A stretch of 64,000 bases of DNA, taken from NCBI GenBank assembly GCA_000727475.1, contig KL647325.1, forward strand, positions 175,719-239,718, given 5' to 3'. How positions within the stretch are numbered: the stretch's first letter is position 1; each line of letters starts with the position of its first letter. The translations under genes and the position numbers were made by a program. Of this stretch, positions 13,401-28,400 are shown piece after piece. Source of the DNA: Sarcocystis neurona (lineage: Eukaryota; Apicomplexa; Conoidasida; Eucoccidiorida; Sarcocystidae). The notes under the pieces were generated by a model that was given only the letters and a program-made list of their open reading frames with translations, was not told the DNA's origin and made no database searches.

Positions 13401-16400
13401 AGAGACAGGTGCGTACGCAGCCGACAGTGACACGAACGCTGTGTGGCGCAGCAACTTTCTTCCTCTGCAGCTGCAGATGTTGGGTATTCCTTTCCAACTT
13501 TTGCTGCTGGGATTGCAAGTGCTGCTAGTGCCTGCTGCCGCTTCCGTCCTCTTCTCTCATCACCAACGGAGAGCCTCTACTGCTGCTGCCGCTGCACATT
13601 GGTTTTCTTCCGCATCCCCGTGAGTGCTGCTGCTGCCCCCTGCGCCCTGCGCCTGTGCGTCTAACTCCTGCTGCTACTTCCTCCTTCACTGCTGCTGTTT
13701 GTGTTTTGTCTTGACTAGCGCGATGACTACTGGTGCTGCTTCTCCGCTGCTGCTGAGTCACCGCTTTTGTTGCAGCTGCGCGCACCTCCCTGCTGCTGTT
13801 GCTATCAAAGCTGATGTCTGTAGCCGGACCGCACCTGGAAGTACCACCTCATAGGTCTTCTCTGCGTCGTCGTTCTCTGCTCCTGGCCCCGCTGCAGCAG
13901 CAGCTTCTGCTGATTGAGACGTTCGGTGCTCTGCTGCCGCTCCAGAAAGACGCAGGCGCACTCGGAGACGCGGCAGCTGCGCCAGCACCCCACATATATC
14001 TCGAATGTGTCTCGTGGAAAAGCCAGCGTCCTGCAGCACCTGCGCGGCGTCCTCTCTCTCCAACAGCTGCAGCAGCACGTTCACGCAGCAGCAGCAGAAG
14101 CACGGGGAGCAGATCTTACGGACAAACAGCAGCAAGGCGCCGCAACACCTACCACTTGCGTTGTTCATCGGCGGACCTCTCTGCTTAAAGGCGAAAAAGC
14201 AGCACCAGCAGCTGCCAGGTGCTGCAGGAGCAGCGCGCCAGTTTGCACATGTGCAGCAGCAGCATAATCATGTCACGAAGCAGGGCCATTGCTGGCTGCT
14301 AGCGCAGCAGCCGACACGAATCTATCGGCTGTCTAACGCTTCTCCGCTGGAATGTGCTGACCTTCGTCTCCCCAAAGAACACAGATGGATGAAGTGACGG
14401 GTGGTGAGTATACAAGTGTCCTACAGAGTTCGCAAGTACGTACGAATAGATATATATATACACGTAGATATGGGAATCTATGTACACACAAACCTCGTAC
14501 GGATACATGTTAGAAAGTGTGTGTCCAGACATGCATGCGTAATATCTCGTGGCGATGTAATGGCCCCACACATTATTCAGTCGTCTACACATATACACAC
14601 GCACCTACTCACGGATATATATATATGTACACGTGTCTGTGTAGAAACACACACAGACACAAATTGCCAGGTAACCTCTGCATACTCAGAAAGCTAGTGA
14701 GTTTACTGAATATACATACATATATATATATATAACACGTCCCTACTTACAGATATATATATATATATATGTATATTCAGACACACATACACTGCCAGGT
14801 AGACCACTGCGTACTCAAAGGGCTCGCGGCTTCACTAGAGTTCCCTGCCTGCACGTCCACAGTTACATATCTCTACGTATACACGTATATATATACAGAT
14901 ATGCCTATATATATACGTTTCCCTCTCTGTCTCCTTCTCTCCCTCTTCACACATACGCATATATATATGTATATATATACACCGATATAACTACAGCTCT
15001 TCAGACATGTGTACGCCAATAGATACACACAGAGTAGCTGCAAATGTAGATGTATATGTGCTCAGTAACCCATGCGTATTGACCGCACGCGGACATACAG
15101 ACATGGCTACATACTCTTCTACTACCAGGTGTACATGCACATATGCGTACACACAAATACACACATGTGTACCTACAGGTCTGCACACATGCATACATAC
15201 AAGTACATAAACAAGTACACACATAGCAATATACAAAGGTATACACACACTCATACATACACGCATACATATAAGGAACCACGCATACATAGGTACAGTT
15301 ATACATACATGTGAACGGACAGGCAAGGATGTACGTACATCCAAACGTACACACATACGTATCCACACACATAGACGTATTGCACGTATACCTACACAAA
15401 CGTACATATATAAGTATGTATGCACGTATGCATACACGTATAGATACAGGTATACAAACACATGAACATACACCACACTTATACATACATGTGGACACAC
15501 ACATGCAGTTATACACGCACGTATTACACGTATATATATACGTATACATACACGTATAGGTGCACATATACATATACACAGAGGTTTGCATACGGATATA
15601 CACAGATGTATGCATGCACACACATATACACGTATGCGTGCGCGTGTGTTTGCATATACATTTATACACATACGTATACACACACGTATACCTCTTCAGG
15701 CCGACTCAAGTGCGTGGACATGGGGACGCAGCATGCGGGCGCAGTCGACGAACATTCGTTTCCACAGAAGCTACCGAGCAGCACTTTCTATCTTTTAGCG
15801 TACTTCTTACTTGAACGACTCCTATTACTCTGCTGCTGCATGCACACAATATATATACTGCACAGCCACTCGTACATGCCCTACGACTGGAACTACTACG
15901 AGTCAACCGCAGTACTGCTCCAACTTCTACTGTCCTCTATCAAGCAACAGTACAAGTTGTTCTACTGTTATTACTGTACAGCAGTAATAATATGTATACA
16001 TATATATATATATATATATATCACAGCAACTCCTACGCACACGACGACGACTACACTAAAATAAACATATCACAGGTTCTCCTGTAATGGATCAAGTATG
16101 GGTACTACTTCCTTTCCTCCTAACAGTACACCCCCCTCTTACTCTACTACTACTACTAGTACTCATACTACTACTACTTTCCTACTGCGACTTCTACTAC
16201 TACTACTACTGTACTGGTATATATACATATACACATAACCTTCAGCAGATCCTCCACACACCACGGCTGCTACACCACCACCACTCCCACACAACTATAA
16301 CAACTCCTGCAAGTTCTGCTGTACTCCACCAAGTTAGAGTACTACTGCCTCTACTAGTTTATACTTCTTATAAACTACTGCTGTTACTACTACTATTACT

Positions 16401-19400
16401 GTGCCTCTACCACTCTATACTTACTATAATCCACTACTACTACTACTACATTACTAGTATGTCACCACTACATTGCGGCTGTACTACATACTAATACTCG
16501 TGTTATACTGTTGTTGCTACTATTACAACTAGTACGCCTGCTACCACATTCCTACTGCAATACTACTGAATTGCTAGGAGTCCTACTACTACGAGTAGTT
16601 GGCAGCGCTGCACATACGCAGAACGCTATTTCTAGAAAGCACAGAATAAATAGACGGCTGTTCGACATTTTGCTGGTGGGCGCCTGTAACCGACGGAGGA
16701 CGAAATGCAGCACCAACGAGGAGAGAGAGGGTCACGACAGCCACACATGAAAAACTGCCGCGGGAGAAAAAACAAGCACCTGCGGCAGGTAGAGAATTCC
16801 ACGAGCCCGTAGCCGCTCCAGCTTCGCTTTGGCTTCGACGGAGTCGCAGTGAGGCAGCATACGAAGAGTCGACCGCCCTGCGTGGGTTCCCTGCTTGAAA
16901 CACTGCGACAGAAGCAACACGAGGAGCGCGTAGCGCAGCTGTGCCTCGTGGGCGCACACGTCCAGCATGGCCTGCAGCCACCAGCAGTAGCAGTAGCAGG
17001 ACATCACCACCACTCAGCCGCAGCAGCGTCAGCTCAGACGCATCCGCGGCTGAAGCGTCAGCAGCAGCAAGAACAGCAGAAACAGCACCACCATCAAAAC
17101 GTGCAGGAAAAAGACAGCCGCGCGGCCAGCAAGAGGAGGGGGAAAAGCAGAAGCAGCGGTGGCAGCACCAACGACGTTGCGGGCGGCAAGAGAAGAGGCA
17201 GCCCTACGCGAGGAATATCGAGCGGGGCCACCACAAAAACACCGTCAGCAGCAGCACAACACTCCCTCCCCGAGGCAGCAACACGACAGCAGCAGGAACC
17301 TTGACGCCGCACACACAGCAGGAGACAGAGAAGGCCGCAGCAGCTGCAGGAGGTTCAGCTGCAGCAGCAACAGCCGGGGCGCAGCATCGGAAGAGCAGCA
17401 GCAGCAGCGTGGCGCCACCAGCCGCCGCGCAGTGTCGGTAGCCGCCTGAGTGTTAGGTGCCGCAGCTGCAGCTCCATCAGCAGCACTACACTTCATGGCC
17501 CCAGACTTCGCTTCTATCGTCCTGTGTGGCAGCAGCAAGTTAAGGGAAGGCAAGAACTGTCTGCGCATTTTGCTGTCTCCTCATCTGCTTTTGCAGCTAC
17601 AGCGCACAAGCTAAGAAATCAGACGCACGTACATCTTCCCCTCTCTCCTATTTCTTGGTCTCTCTACATACAGCTGTTCAGGTCACGTTGTACGGCTACC
17701 CACGCGATACACGCGTTGTACACGTGCACCCATATACATATAAATATATATGTATATATATATATATGCAGAATTATTGATTTAGACAGTTTACCTGCAG
17801 AATACGCATGGAATTATCTAAGGCGCTGCGTTGGTCTGTGACGTAGTCGGCGATCGGCAGCGGCAGACGGAAGAGCTGCGCTTGCAGCAGCAAGAAGACT
17901 TTCCCGTGGGGCGAAGCTGCTGCCGCGGGGTCGTCAAGAGGAAACGGACAGCACGGCGCGAAGTCCTCGTTCAACTTGTCTTCGTTGTGTCTGTACAGCA
18001 GGAGCCCCCCCCCAGCACCAGCAGCAGCGGCACGCGCAACACCAGCACGAACAACACGTCCAGCATCACCAGGAAAGTAAGTGTACCACGCGACCAGCTG
18101 CCGCAGCAGCCAATACAGCAGCGACAGCACAAGTATAACAGCAGCACCAGCAGCAGGCGTAGCAACAGCAGCAGCAAGTCCTCCCTTGCAGAAGCAACAA
18201 AAGTATACTTGCAGCAGCAGCGCCAGTGCGAGGCGGGGGAGGAGGAGGAGGAAATGCAGCAGCAGTGGCAACCACACGTGGAAACGCACGAGCTGCAGGA
18301 CACGGTGAAGCAGCAGCAGCAGACGAATGCAGAGAAGGGACAGCAGCAAGTGACGAGGCAGCAACAGCCGCAGGATCAGCACACGCGTCGGAGCCACTGC
18401 AGTTGCAGCAGAGCCAGCCCAAGTAGCAGCAGGAGTAGCAGCGAGGCTAAGTGTAGAAGCAGGCCAGGACACGTAATACGCTGCAGCAAAATTTTTGCAC
18501 TGCGCAGGTGTCTTGGGGAAGTAAACACGGCCGCAGAGAAATATCCGTGGAAGGCACCGGATCGCTCGAGAAGGAAGAGCACCCCACAACATGAGTAGTA
18601 GACTCTGTGTGTGGCTCCTCGACTATATACGCCTGCGAGCAGCTGGCGAAAAACGGGCAGCCTCTTCCCTGCCTGTGCAGCAGCGGCAGCAGCAAAGGCA
18701 GTCGCTGCAGTGTTCTTCTCGACCAGCTGCTGATTCGGTGCTTGTCGGTTTCAAGTGTACGTACACTCTGCTAACACGTGGATTACTCGACTCGTAGAAC
18801 ATAGACGAGGACAGACAGGTGAGACATAAGCCACACCCGTGCACGGCTTACCCACACAAAGACAGGAGAGTCTTTGACGTGATGAAGAATTTACGTCGAA
18901 GAGCGGAGAAAGGCAGGTAGGAGAGATGTGGAGTGCAGGAAGAAGAGTATTAGATTGCTGTCCTCTGGCTCTACGCACGTAAGACACAGGCAATCCTATC
19001 CTCCGCCTATACACGTTACAAGAGTATTACTACTAGACAGGACTGCCCTCTGGCTACACATACATGTATACACGTACAGGTGGAAGAACCCTATTACCAG
19101 ACAGTACTGTCCTCGGGCTTTGTATATACTCTACAGATCCACACATTTAATACAAGGAAAACAGACGCATGCGCAGGTACAGGTGAACAGGGGAAATTCG
19201 GCCGGCAGATATATACGCACAGAGGCGCAACTCCAAATGAGACAGGCAGTAGCGGAGAAAGCGACAACGTGAGCGGTCCTTTGTAGCTGTTCGTATAACC
19301 TTGCGTACGAATACCACACAGCCGCACATTCGTATTTTCATCTTGCCGTCTGCAAAGGCACACTTTTCGGCCATCCGAAGAAGCAGCAGAGCGGCTGTGT

Positions 19401-22400
19401 GTCGGTGTTGTCGCGGGTTGGGGTTAGGAGAAGGCTGCACGCGTCACTGCTGCTCCTCACCGCACGGGCATTTGTGCAAACTCTTCGACGCTGCAGAGAA
19501 GCCGCAGCAGATCAACGAGATCGAGGCCTGCAGCAGCAGAAGAAGAGGACGAAGGCGGCGCCTGCAGGGCGTCACACAGACGCTTGACCGTCGCAGGCGA
19601 CACGTAGTTCACGCATGCAATGTGGCCCAGCGGTGTTGACTCGATGACCGGCTCCGGCGGGCCAGCGGCAGTCGCAGCTGCGGCAGCCGCTCGTCGCTTG
19701 TTCGCTTTGCTGCTGCTCGTCCCTCGGCGTCCTTCCGCCGCGGCTGCCGCTGCTGACTCCGCCAAAGACGGCCCTTTCTCGGCTCTGTCTTTCTGCGCCT
19801 CCTCCCTTTCTTCTGCTGTTCCTTCCGCGGCGGTCTCCGCCTCGGCCTCTGCGTCGGAGGCGGAGTCGTCATCTGCACACTGCGCAGCTCTCTCCTCGAC
19901 CGTCGGGAGGCGCAGCCGGATGGCACGCGCCTGCAGCAGGGCGTCCAGGGCTTCGCACACGAGCTCGTCAACATACGCAGCGATCGCCGCGCGACGAGCC
20001 GCAGCAGAAGCACTGCCCGAAGAAGACAACCCCGCTCCCCTTCCTGCTGCGCCGCAGCCGTCTTCCGACGTGGCAGTCATCAGCGCCGGGTTGTAGTACG
20101 ACGGATTCGAAGTTAAGCGCCTGGCGCATGCGCAGCCGCAGCAACGAAGCAGCAGCGACGTTAGAAGTGGCGCCACCACGAGGTGGGGCGGCAGCAGGAG
20201 TCACGTCTTCAGAAGCAACAGCAGCAGTTGCGTGAGGACTGGCACCAGCAGCGTCAGTCCCTCCGCGAATGGACAGCGGCAGAAGGTTCCTTTGTCAAAG
20301 AGAGTGGCAGCAGAAGCAGCAGCTCCACAGCGGCAGCAGCTGCAGAGCGGCGGCAGCAGCAGTTGCATATGCAGGAGCAAGAGAAGCTGCAGCACGACAA
20401 GCTGCAGCAAGATGTGCGCGGTTCAAAGTCAGGACAAAAAAGGGCCGTACCACGGCAACGCTGAGGCTCCACGTGAAGAAGAAGCCGTCGCGTGCTGGGC
20501 CTGGCAGTCCGTTCTTTCTCTCTTTTTTTCCGTGCGGCATGCACAGATAGCTTCTTCGGGTCTCCGCATGTCTGTGTCTCTCTGCGTCTATGGTGCATGC
20601 GTCTGCAGCTCATACACATCAAGGCTGCTGATATGCGTGCCCCGGCCCTATGTCCCTTTTTCTCTAGCGGGCGTATACACTATGCACATAGAACCATTTC
20701 TTCTCTATTTACACGTCTTTCTCCCACTCTCACTATCGACAGAAGTACCCGTACGTGCAACGATGACCGCCGAAGCACCTGCTGGATGCCACCGGAGACG
20801 TCACGCCCTGCCATTACCGCACGTCAATACACCTACGTAGAGGTGTACACGACTCACGCGACGTGGAGCTCTACAAACCTCACCGCGTCATTATTCATAC
20901 ATATATATATATATATATGAATACACGTATTCGAACAAACACATACGTATACATGTACGTATTTACATATATACGTACATGTTTATGTGTACGGGATACA
21001 CATATATACACACAGGTGTATACATATTTAGACATACACACACATACAGACAGAGACACAGAGACACATTCTCACATGTGTCCAGATTCTGCGAACTGCT
21101 GCCGGCGGAGAAGATCGTTGAAGAGGACATTCGATTCGGCAAAGGAAGAACAGAGAAAGAGCGGAAGGGTGTAATACCTGAAGAAGTACGTCCAGGTGAG
21201 GTACTCCAAGGCGTGGGCTTTCGAAGAGATAGTGCCGCCCGCTATCTCCGCATTTAGGTGTTCGGCAAGGCAACGATGAAGACAGGATTCGACAGGAAAT
21301 GGCTGGTAGAGAAATCGCTTGAAAAACTGTTTCTTGGCTGCTTGCGTGAGAATCACAGCAGTTGCCTGCGTGTCGTACTGTGGACGGCCTGCGCGCCCGA
21401 TCATCTGCAGCAGAAACAGCGGCAGACCGAGCACAGGCGCGCGCCGAGGGTGTGCAGGACGGGGCGCAGTCATGTGTACAGACGCTGCAGCAGCAGAAAG
21501 AAGGAAGTCGCAGCAGAAGACAAGGGAGCAGCAGCAGGAGCAGAGACAGTCGCCGCTCTACCACTGCCCTTTTCCATGAAACGAAGTCAGAAGAAGCATG
21601 TGGTCGTCGGCAGCAACAAAAGTGACGCGCAGCGCGAAGAGAAAGGAAAACGCCGACGCCACCCAACGGGAGTAACTGCATGCCCTCTTCGAGACGGACA
21701 TGCGCAGTCACCACCCCCGTTTTGAAGACGTGAAGCCGCGCGACAACATTGCTGCTGCTGCTGCTCTGGTGAGGAGAAAATCGAAGAAATTTTGTGCTTC
21801 ACCTGCAGGAGGTCGGTGATTGAGAAGTCCACGTAGCCGCGAGTCTTTGCATCGTAGAATTCGGTCCCCTGCGCACATGCACCCCCGCGCCTTCAGAAAT
21901 AAACAACTGCACCAGCAGCCTGCCATTCTTCTCTACTGTCCTAGTCGGCGACACATACTGGGGCGCACGTATCTGTCCATCTATCTATCTTTTCTCTGTC
22001 ACTTTCTATCTGTATGTGTATATATGTGTATGCGGGTCTGTGCTCGCAGGCTCGTATACAAAGAGAGAAGCGTACCAACGCATGCAAGTGACAGCAAAAA
22101 TACACACCCACGCCCAGAAACAGGCCCCGGGTACAGGGGTTTCGATCACCGGGTGGGAGGACGGCCCTATGAATCTATCTGCTATGCGCGAACTTCTGTG
22201 AAGGAGGAAAGTGCGCAGAGGTATCGACAAGTTTATATGCGTGCAGACGTATATATATACATGTGTATGCGTGAGCGCATATATATTTATATATACATAC
22301 ACATATACTCTTGTACATGTATGCATATGGACCTACGCGGAATTTCGTGCGTGAGAGACGTAGGCAGAAGAATCTGTTAATGTAGGTGTGCATCCACACT

Positions 22401-25400
22401 TGTCGGCGTGTGTTCGCACGTGTGCAAGACGCACATATATATATATATATGTACACGTATGCATATATGTATACCTGTGTACACATGCGTATGTATGTAT
22501 GCGCACATACATGCATGTATACATATATATGTATATAGGTAGGCGTATGCATAAGTGTATACATGTGTACATATGCATATATACGTATGTGTGAGTATAT
22601 AAGGCCATAGCGGCAGCACGTATTCGTGTGTGCACACGTTCGCATGTGTAGTGCTGTTGCACACCAGTGTCACTCTGCGTAGACGCCGTGAGCCGCGTAC
22701 CTCGGAGTGTTACAAATACGGCGCTGTTTTTCCACACATGTCTTTCTGCGCATCCACGCTGATATATACATATACACATATACACATATAGGTACATACA
22801 TATGCGTCTACACATATACCTATATACATACACCTATGTACGTATTTCTATAAACATACACCCATACATCTATACATCTGTTTACACAAACCGCTTTACA
22901 TACACCTTTACATCTGTATACCTCCATACATATATCTATTGCTGTTTATCTCTATATACACATACATATATACATACACCTATAAATATATCTACGTCTA
23001 CACATATATATATATATATGACATTCTGTGTGGTTCTCATTCTACGCATACGAGATACATGCGTTTGCACGTACATATATATATATATCTACATAGATAC
23101 ATGTACACATTTATATGCGTTGTCTTGATGCGCAGAGCGAATAGTATTTCCCTGCACGTCCTCCTCTGTTTCTTTGCGGCACCAGGCAACCGTCATACCA
23201 GCAGCAGCAGCAGCCGCACAGAGACGCATCTGAGTCATAGCAGCAGCGGAAGCCGCTTCTTGGCGCCTCGAGCTCTGCAGAGGAGCAGGAGCAGCCCGAG
23301 TAATAGCAGGAGCGGAGAGGCGTGCGGCAGCAGCAGCTGTGATCCGGTCAATAGCAGCTGCGGTGCTGCTTCTTCTTCTTTTCGTGACGCCTCACCTTGA
23401 CAATAACCAGCCGTGCCGGTAGATTAAGGCCCCACGCCAGGGTTGCTGTCGCTACCAAAACACGCGCAATGCCATATTCAAAAAGTTTGGCTGCTGCTTC
23501 TCTGTCGCGGGGAGAAAGACCGGCGTGATGAACCACTACCCCGTGTTGCGCGCATGACCGTAGGCCTGCATCCTGCAGCAGCGGCCAGGAACAGCAGCAG
23601 CGGGAGGAACAGCAGTTGCAGCGGGGAACAGCAGCATCAGCGTGAAACCGCCGGCGCGACAAACAGCCAAAGCGAGGAACAGCAGCCGAGGGCGCAGCAG
23701 CGGAGGACAGCAGCGTGGAAGCCGCGACAACGATAACAACAAGAGGAAGAAGCGAAGGAAGCGAGAAGAAGGAGCAGCAAGGACAGCGCTGAGAAGCAGA
23801 TATGCATCGCCAGTAGCAGCACCAACAGGAGACGAAGCAGCAGTAACGGCCGCAGCTGCAGCAACCAACACCTACGGAGGCCGCGGCACGAAAACAAAGG
23901 CAGAAGCGACACACACAGGACGGGAAACGGCAGTCGTAGATGCGTGACGACAACAGCAGCAACAGCAGCAGGCGCTATAATAGCATGAGCGGCAGGCACT
24001 GCAACAGCGGCTGGAAGGACAGCAGTCGGGTCAAGACGGCCAGACGCAGCAGTCAAAAGAAGGTCGGACGAAGGAACGGCGCCAGCAGCAGCAAAAACAG
24101 GGGCAGTATTCGAAGCAGCGATGGCAGAGACGACAGGAGCAGGCGCAGCGCCAACAGCAGACTCAGCAACAAGAATAGCAGCAGGTGCTCAGAAGGTATG
24201 TTTGCCGCAGCCTTGAGAGCTGCAGCGGAGAGCGCAGGACCTGCCTGAGCAGCAGCAGCAGTCGCACCAGCAGCAGGAAGGGACCCGACGCAGCAACAAC
24301 AGCCGCGCAGCAGGATGGCGGCACCAGCAGACGCAGCAGTAAGAGCAACAGCGACTGCGGGAGCAGAAGGCATAGGACACAGTAACGATAACGCAGCAGC
24401 AGCAGCAGTGGGAGACGTAACGTGACTGTGGTACGCGTATTGACACATATTTTCCCCACACACGCGGCGGTCACATCTATATAAGCTTACGCACATATAC
24501 ACATACACACACATATATGTGTATGTAAGTGTCGGCAGCAATAAATGACAGCGGCAGCAGGGGCAGGATCTCTCAGGAGAAGCAGGACGAGGAGAAGCGG
24601 AAGACGACATTCGGCGCACGCGTGAACATGTGCGGCATGCCGCTGCTATCGTGCGGCTGAATGTGCAACAGGCATCGCAGGGTGTGTCTGCGGCCTTGGG
24701 ATACCTGAAGCGTGCTGAGAAGGCGTGTGAACTCGTCCCGTTCGTGTGGCTGCAGGTCAAGGAAAAGATCGGCTGGCTCGTCTTCGTTCGTCAGCAGCAG
24801 CGCTATCATTTCATTCGCTGTGCGGCGTGTCTGTCGACGGGAAGCCACGAATATGAGCGCGGGTCGGAGACGCGTGGCGGAGAAGGAGCGTTGTCCCACG
24901 AAGAGACGAGACAGCACGGGTTCGGAAGAAGACGCAGCAGCGGCAGTCGACGATGGCGCCGCAACGGAGGAAGAGGAGGAAAACTGCGACGACGCTTGCT
25001 CAGGAGCCGTCGTGTAGACCCCTTGAAAGTACGCAGCACGCGTGCGGAGGGAGAGAGCTTTTTCGGCGGTTGCTGCTGCTGCTGCATGCAGCGCCGCCTC
25101 TCCAGATGCTGCAGCTCCTGCGGTAGAGGACGGCGCCGGAGCAGAGGATGGCAGCTGCTGCTGCTCTGCGGTCTGCGCTGCAGTCGACGCTGCTGCAGGA
25201 GAAGAAGAAGGAGGACCTGCGTAGGTCAGCAGAGCCTCAAATGCGGGCTTGTTCATCGCTTCCATGCGTGGGCAAAAGTGTTTCTGAGCGAAGCCTGCGT
25301 GTGCAGAGAAAGCGCCGCAGCAGTGCCGGGAACGCGTGAGCGTCACGTGCGTACGGAAGCCCGGAATGCGCTAGAAAAACCGTGGCAGAAAAGCGTCTTA

Positions 25401-28400
25401 CAGGGCGGCAAAGAAACAACGATCAAAACACACAGGAAGAGGTACAGACCCACCTCACAGTCCGCTGTACGTCCTCCCGGTCGCAGGGGTGTACGTACAC
25501 CTCGACGTCGTGTGTACCGACACGACGGGAGTGTACGTACACCTGACCGCGCACGTACGTACGCACACGAGACCGCCAGCACACTTTGACACGACGTGTC
25601 TTACACGTGGCCAAAAAGTTGCAAATACGTGACGCCAAGGAGCTGCAAAAACGCGTGGAAGAAGACACAACCGCCGTCTCCACCGCGGCACGGTATATAC
25701 CCAGCGAAGACCGATACGAGCTTTGAAGGGGGGAGAGGCAGTGATCAACTGTGAAGAGGGGAGGGAGCACAAGCATCAAGGTTCCTGGATCCCTACGCTT
25801 GTTGTATACACATCACACAGAACACAGCGACTGACAGTGTAGAATGTTCTTGGTTCGCAGCCAAAATTAGGATGCCGTCGGCGTCCTAGTTTCTCGAGTG
25901 CGGTGTACATACACTGCAAGACAGCAGTGGGCGACGAATGCATCTGCAATGCAGCAGCGCGACGCACCAGCGCCCAACAAGGACGCTCCGTGAAAAGAAG
26001 TAAGACTAAAAACAGGAAAAGGACTCTAAGACCACCATCCCTCTCACACCGCCTGCCTGCCCAAGACCAGGAAACACAACACGCAGGCAGTTCTGCATGA
26101 GCGCAGTGTGCGCAGGGGGATGCGCCGCCCGCCTACTGTATACGTTCACTTGTGTAGAGGTACGTATGCACAAGCTATACGCGTACAATACACTTTCACC
26201 TCGTGTCAATGAAAAAGATCTAGACATACAGACACACAGGTCACAAGGACTACTACACGGGTGGTGGCGATAGCTACGCAGGCATGTACATATATGAAGA
26301 TTCATACATTTTTGAGCAGACACGTAGTAAAGACAACTTCCGACGCCAGTCACACACGCTCAGGCAGGACGCAGTCCAGGGCGCATGCACAGCAGCTCCG
26401 GAATGTGGGGAAGTGCCTCGTTCTTCTGTATGCCCCCTGCAGCCGTGTGTGTGTCTCGCCGTGAACCTTTCACCAGAAAAGGCGAAAGACAGCGACGGAG
26501 AGAGACACGAGACATGCACACGCACACATTGAGAAGTGCGCGACGAGAGAAAAGCAGCGGGCCATCGAAATGCAGAAGACGAGTCCTCTCTGTAGGGGGG
26601 CACAAAGAAAACAGCAGCTGTGTCGTTCACCAGGCGCATACGCTCTCCTGCTGCCTAGCCCCCTGCCCTCCTTTGCCGCATGCAGGTCTCTCTATAATAT
26701 CAACGTCGACGTTATTCCAGTGAGGCTGCAGCCGTGGGGCAGTGGACGACAAGTCTACGCAGCAAGCGTTCTTCTCCAATCCACACCGCAGCAACATTTA
26801 CATATTCACGCAGACGTGCACACGTATGTGCTTGCGCGCCAGGAACATTTCTGTGTGTCAGCAGACACCGAAGAAGAGCGACACGGGGTGGGTCCAGGGC
26901 GCTGCTGCGGGAGAGCCTCTGCGCAGCACACCGGTGTTACTATACGGAAATGTCATGAAGCAGAGAGACAAAAGAGGGGGATAGACTCACCTTGTATATG
27001 GACGGTACACGGGACAGGACGGACGGCAGGTTTGAAATTGAACAGGCCGATTCTTCCGATGCCCAGCCATGCGGCGACGTCGCACGCATTCGCCAGCGCC
27101 GTGGACAGCGCCACCATCCGCAGCCGTTCGTCCGTTTTCCAACTCACAAACCGCATGCGGCTTACGATTGCCTCCAGCACAGGCCCTGCATGCAGCCCGG
27201 TGACCCCCAGTAAATTAGTTCGATGTGCCATAAACAGCGACCGACAAACGAGCCACAGACGGACATGCAGAGAGAGGGAGACAGACAGACACACGGAGAC
27301 ACGTACGCATGCGCCCGCCTACTCGTTCTCCTTCAAATAGAAGCGATAGACAGAGAGACACATATATGCATGCACCGAGAATTCACCAACACCCGCGGCA
27401 CCTCCGTATAATATGAAGTGGAAGTCAGAGAGAACAACACACACGTCCGCGTATACCACCCGTGGTGTCTACTTCTACGTAATACAGAGTTTAAGCGACA
27501 GAGAACACACGTGCAGTAGGAACCATCCGCGATATGCTCTTCATCGAATATACACAGCGAGAATGAGGGGGAGACACGTATGTGCATGCACGCACTGGAT
27601 CTTCGAGAGAGAGGGAGAAAGGCAAATACGTGAGTTCTCAGACGTCTTGATGTAAGGTAGACGGGAGCAAATACAGGCTCTCCACTATATATATATATAT
27701 GTATGTGTACATTTGTGTGTGCGCAGGCACACAGTGAAAACCTTCCTTTCATATCGACGGAAGCATATATTCGTGCGCGCCTAGAATATATACACACACA
27801 AAAGGAATCCTCACGTTACGTATATATATATATATATATATGTGCACGTCGTCGACGTACAGGAGGTCCGTGATCTAGATATTTGCGTATGTTACTGGGC
27901 ATGCTCGGAGCCACGCACATATATACGTACACACACATATATGTAGAAGCATCACCTCACCCATACCCTGCGCGCAGGCACAGGCACATGCGAGCCACAC
28001 ATACATACATACAGACGTGAATGTATGTATGTACGTATACACAAATTTACAGATACCCACCCCCACCCCCCCAAACACACACACACACACACACATATAC
28101 GTATATAGAGACACAGAGACGTGTACACCAGTACAAAGATACACACACGCATACACACAAACACACGTACAATTACGTATAAAGTTACGGAGACGTGCAC
28201 ACTACACACCAGTACAAATATGCAGATACACACACACACACATACACGTAGACAGGGACATAAAGATGCATGCATGTGCATACGTATAAGTACACAGACA
28301 CGCACACCAACGTATCTATATGTAGCTGCAAGGACGTGTACACCAATGTAATATATTCAGCTATGCGCCACACGTCAGCGCTGCGAGGAGCAGCAGGAGA

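Noticed and set aside
12488..13528. 346-codon plus-strand open frame
   Set aside because: Its core is the ACT array translated as Leu; the other frames give poly-Thr and, on the minus strand, poly-Val. No protein domain.
17831..18598. 255-codon frame on plus and 272-codon frame on minus
   Set aside because: The minus frame includes real exon 24 only at its end; the rest, and the plus frame, are CAG intron sequence.
19415..19435. Telomere-like GGGTTGGGGTTAGG
   Set aside because: Single short occurrence with no tandem array, so not evidence of an interstitial telomere block.
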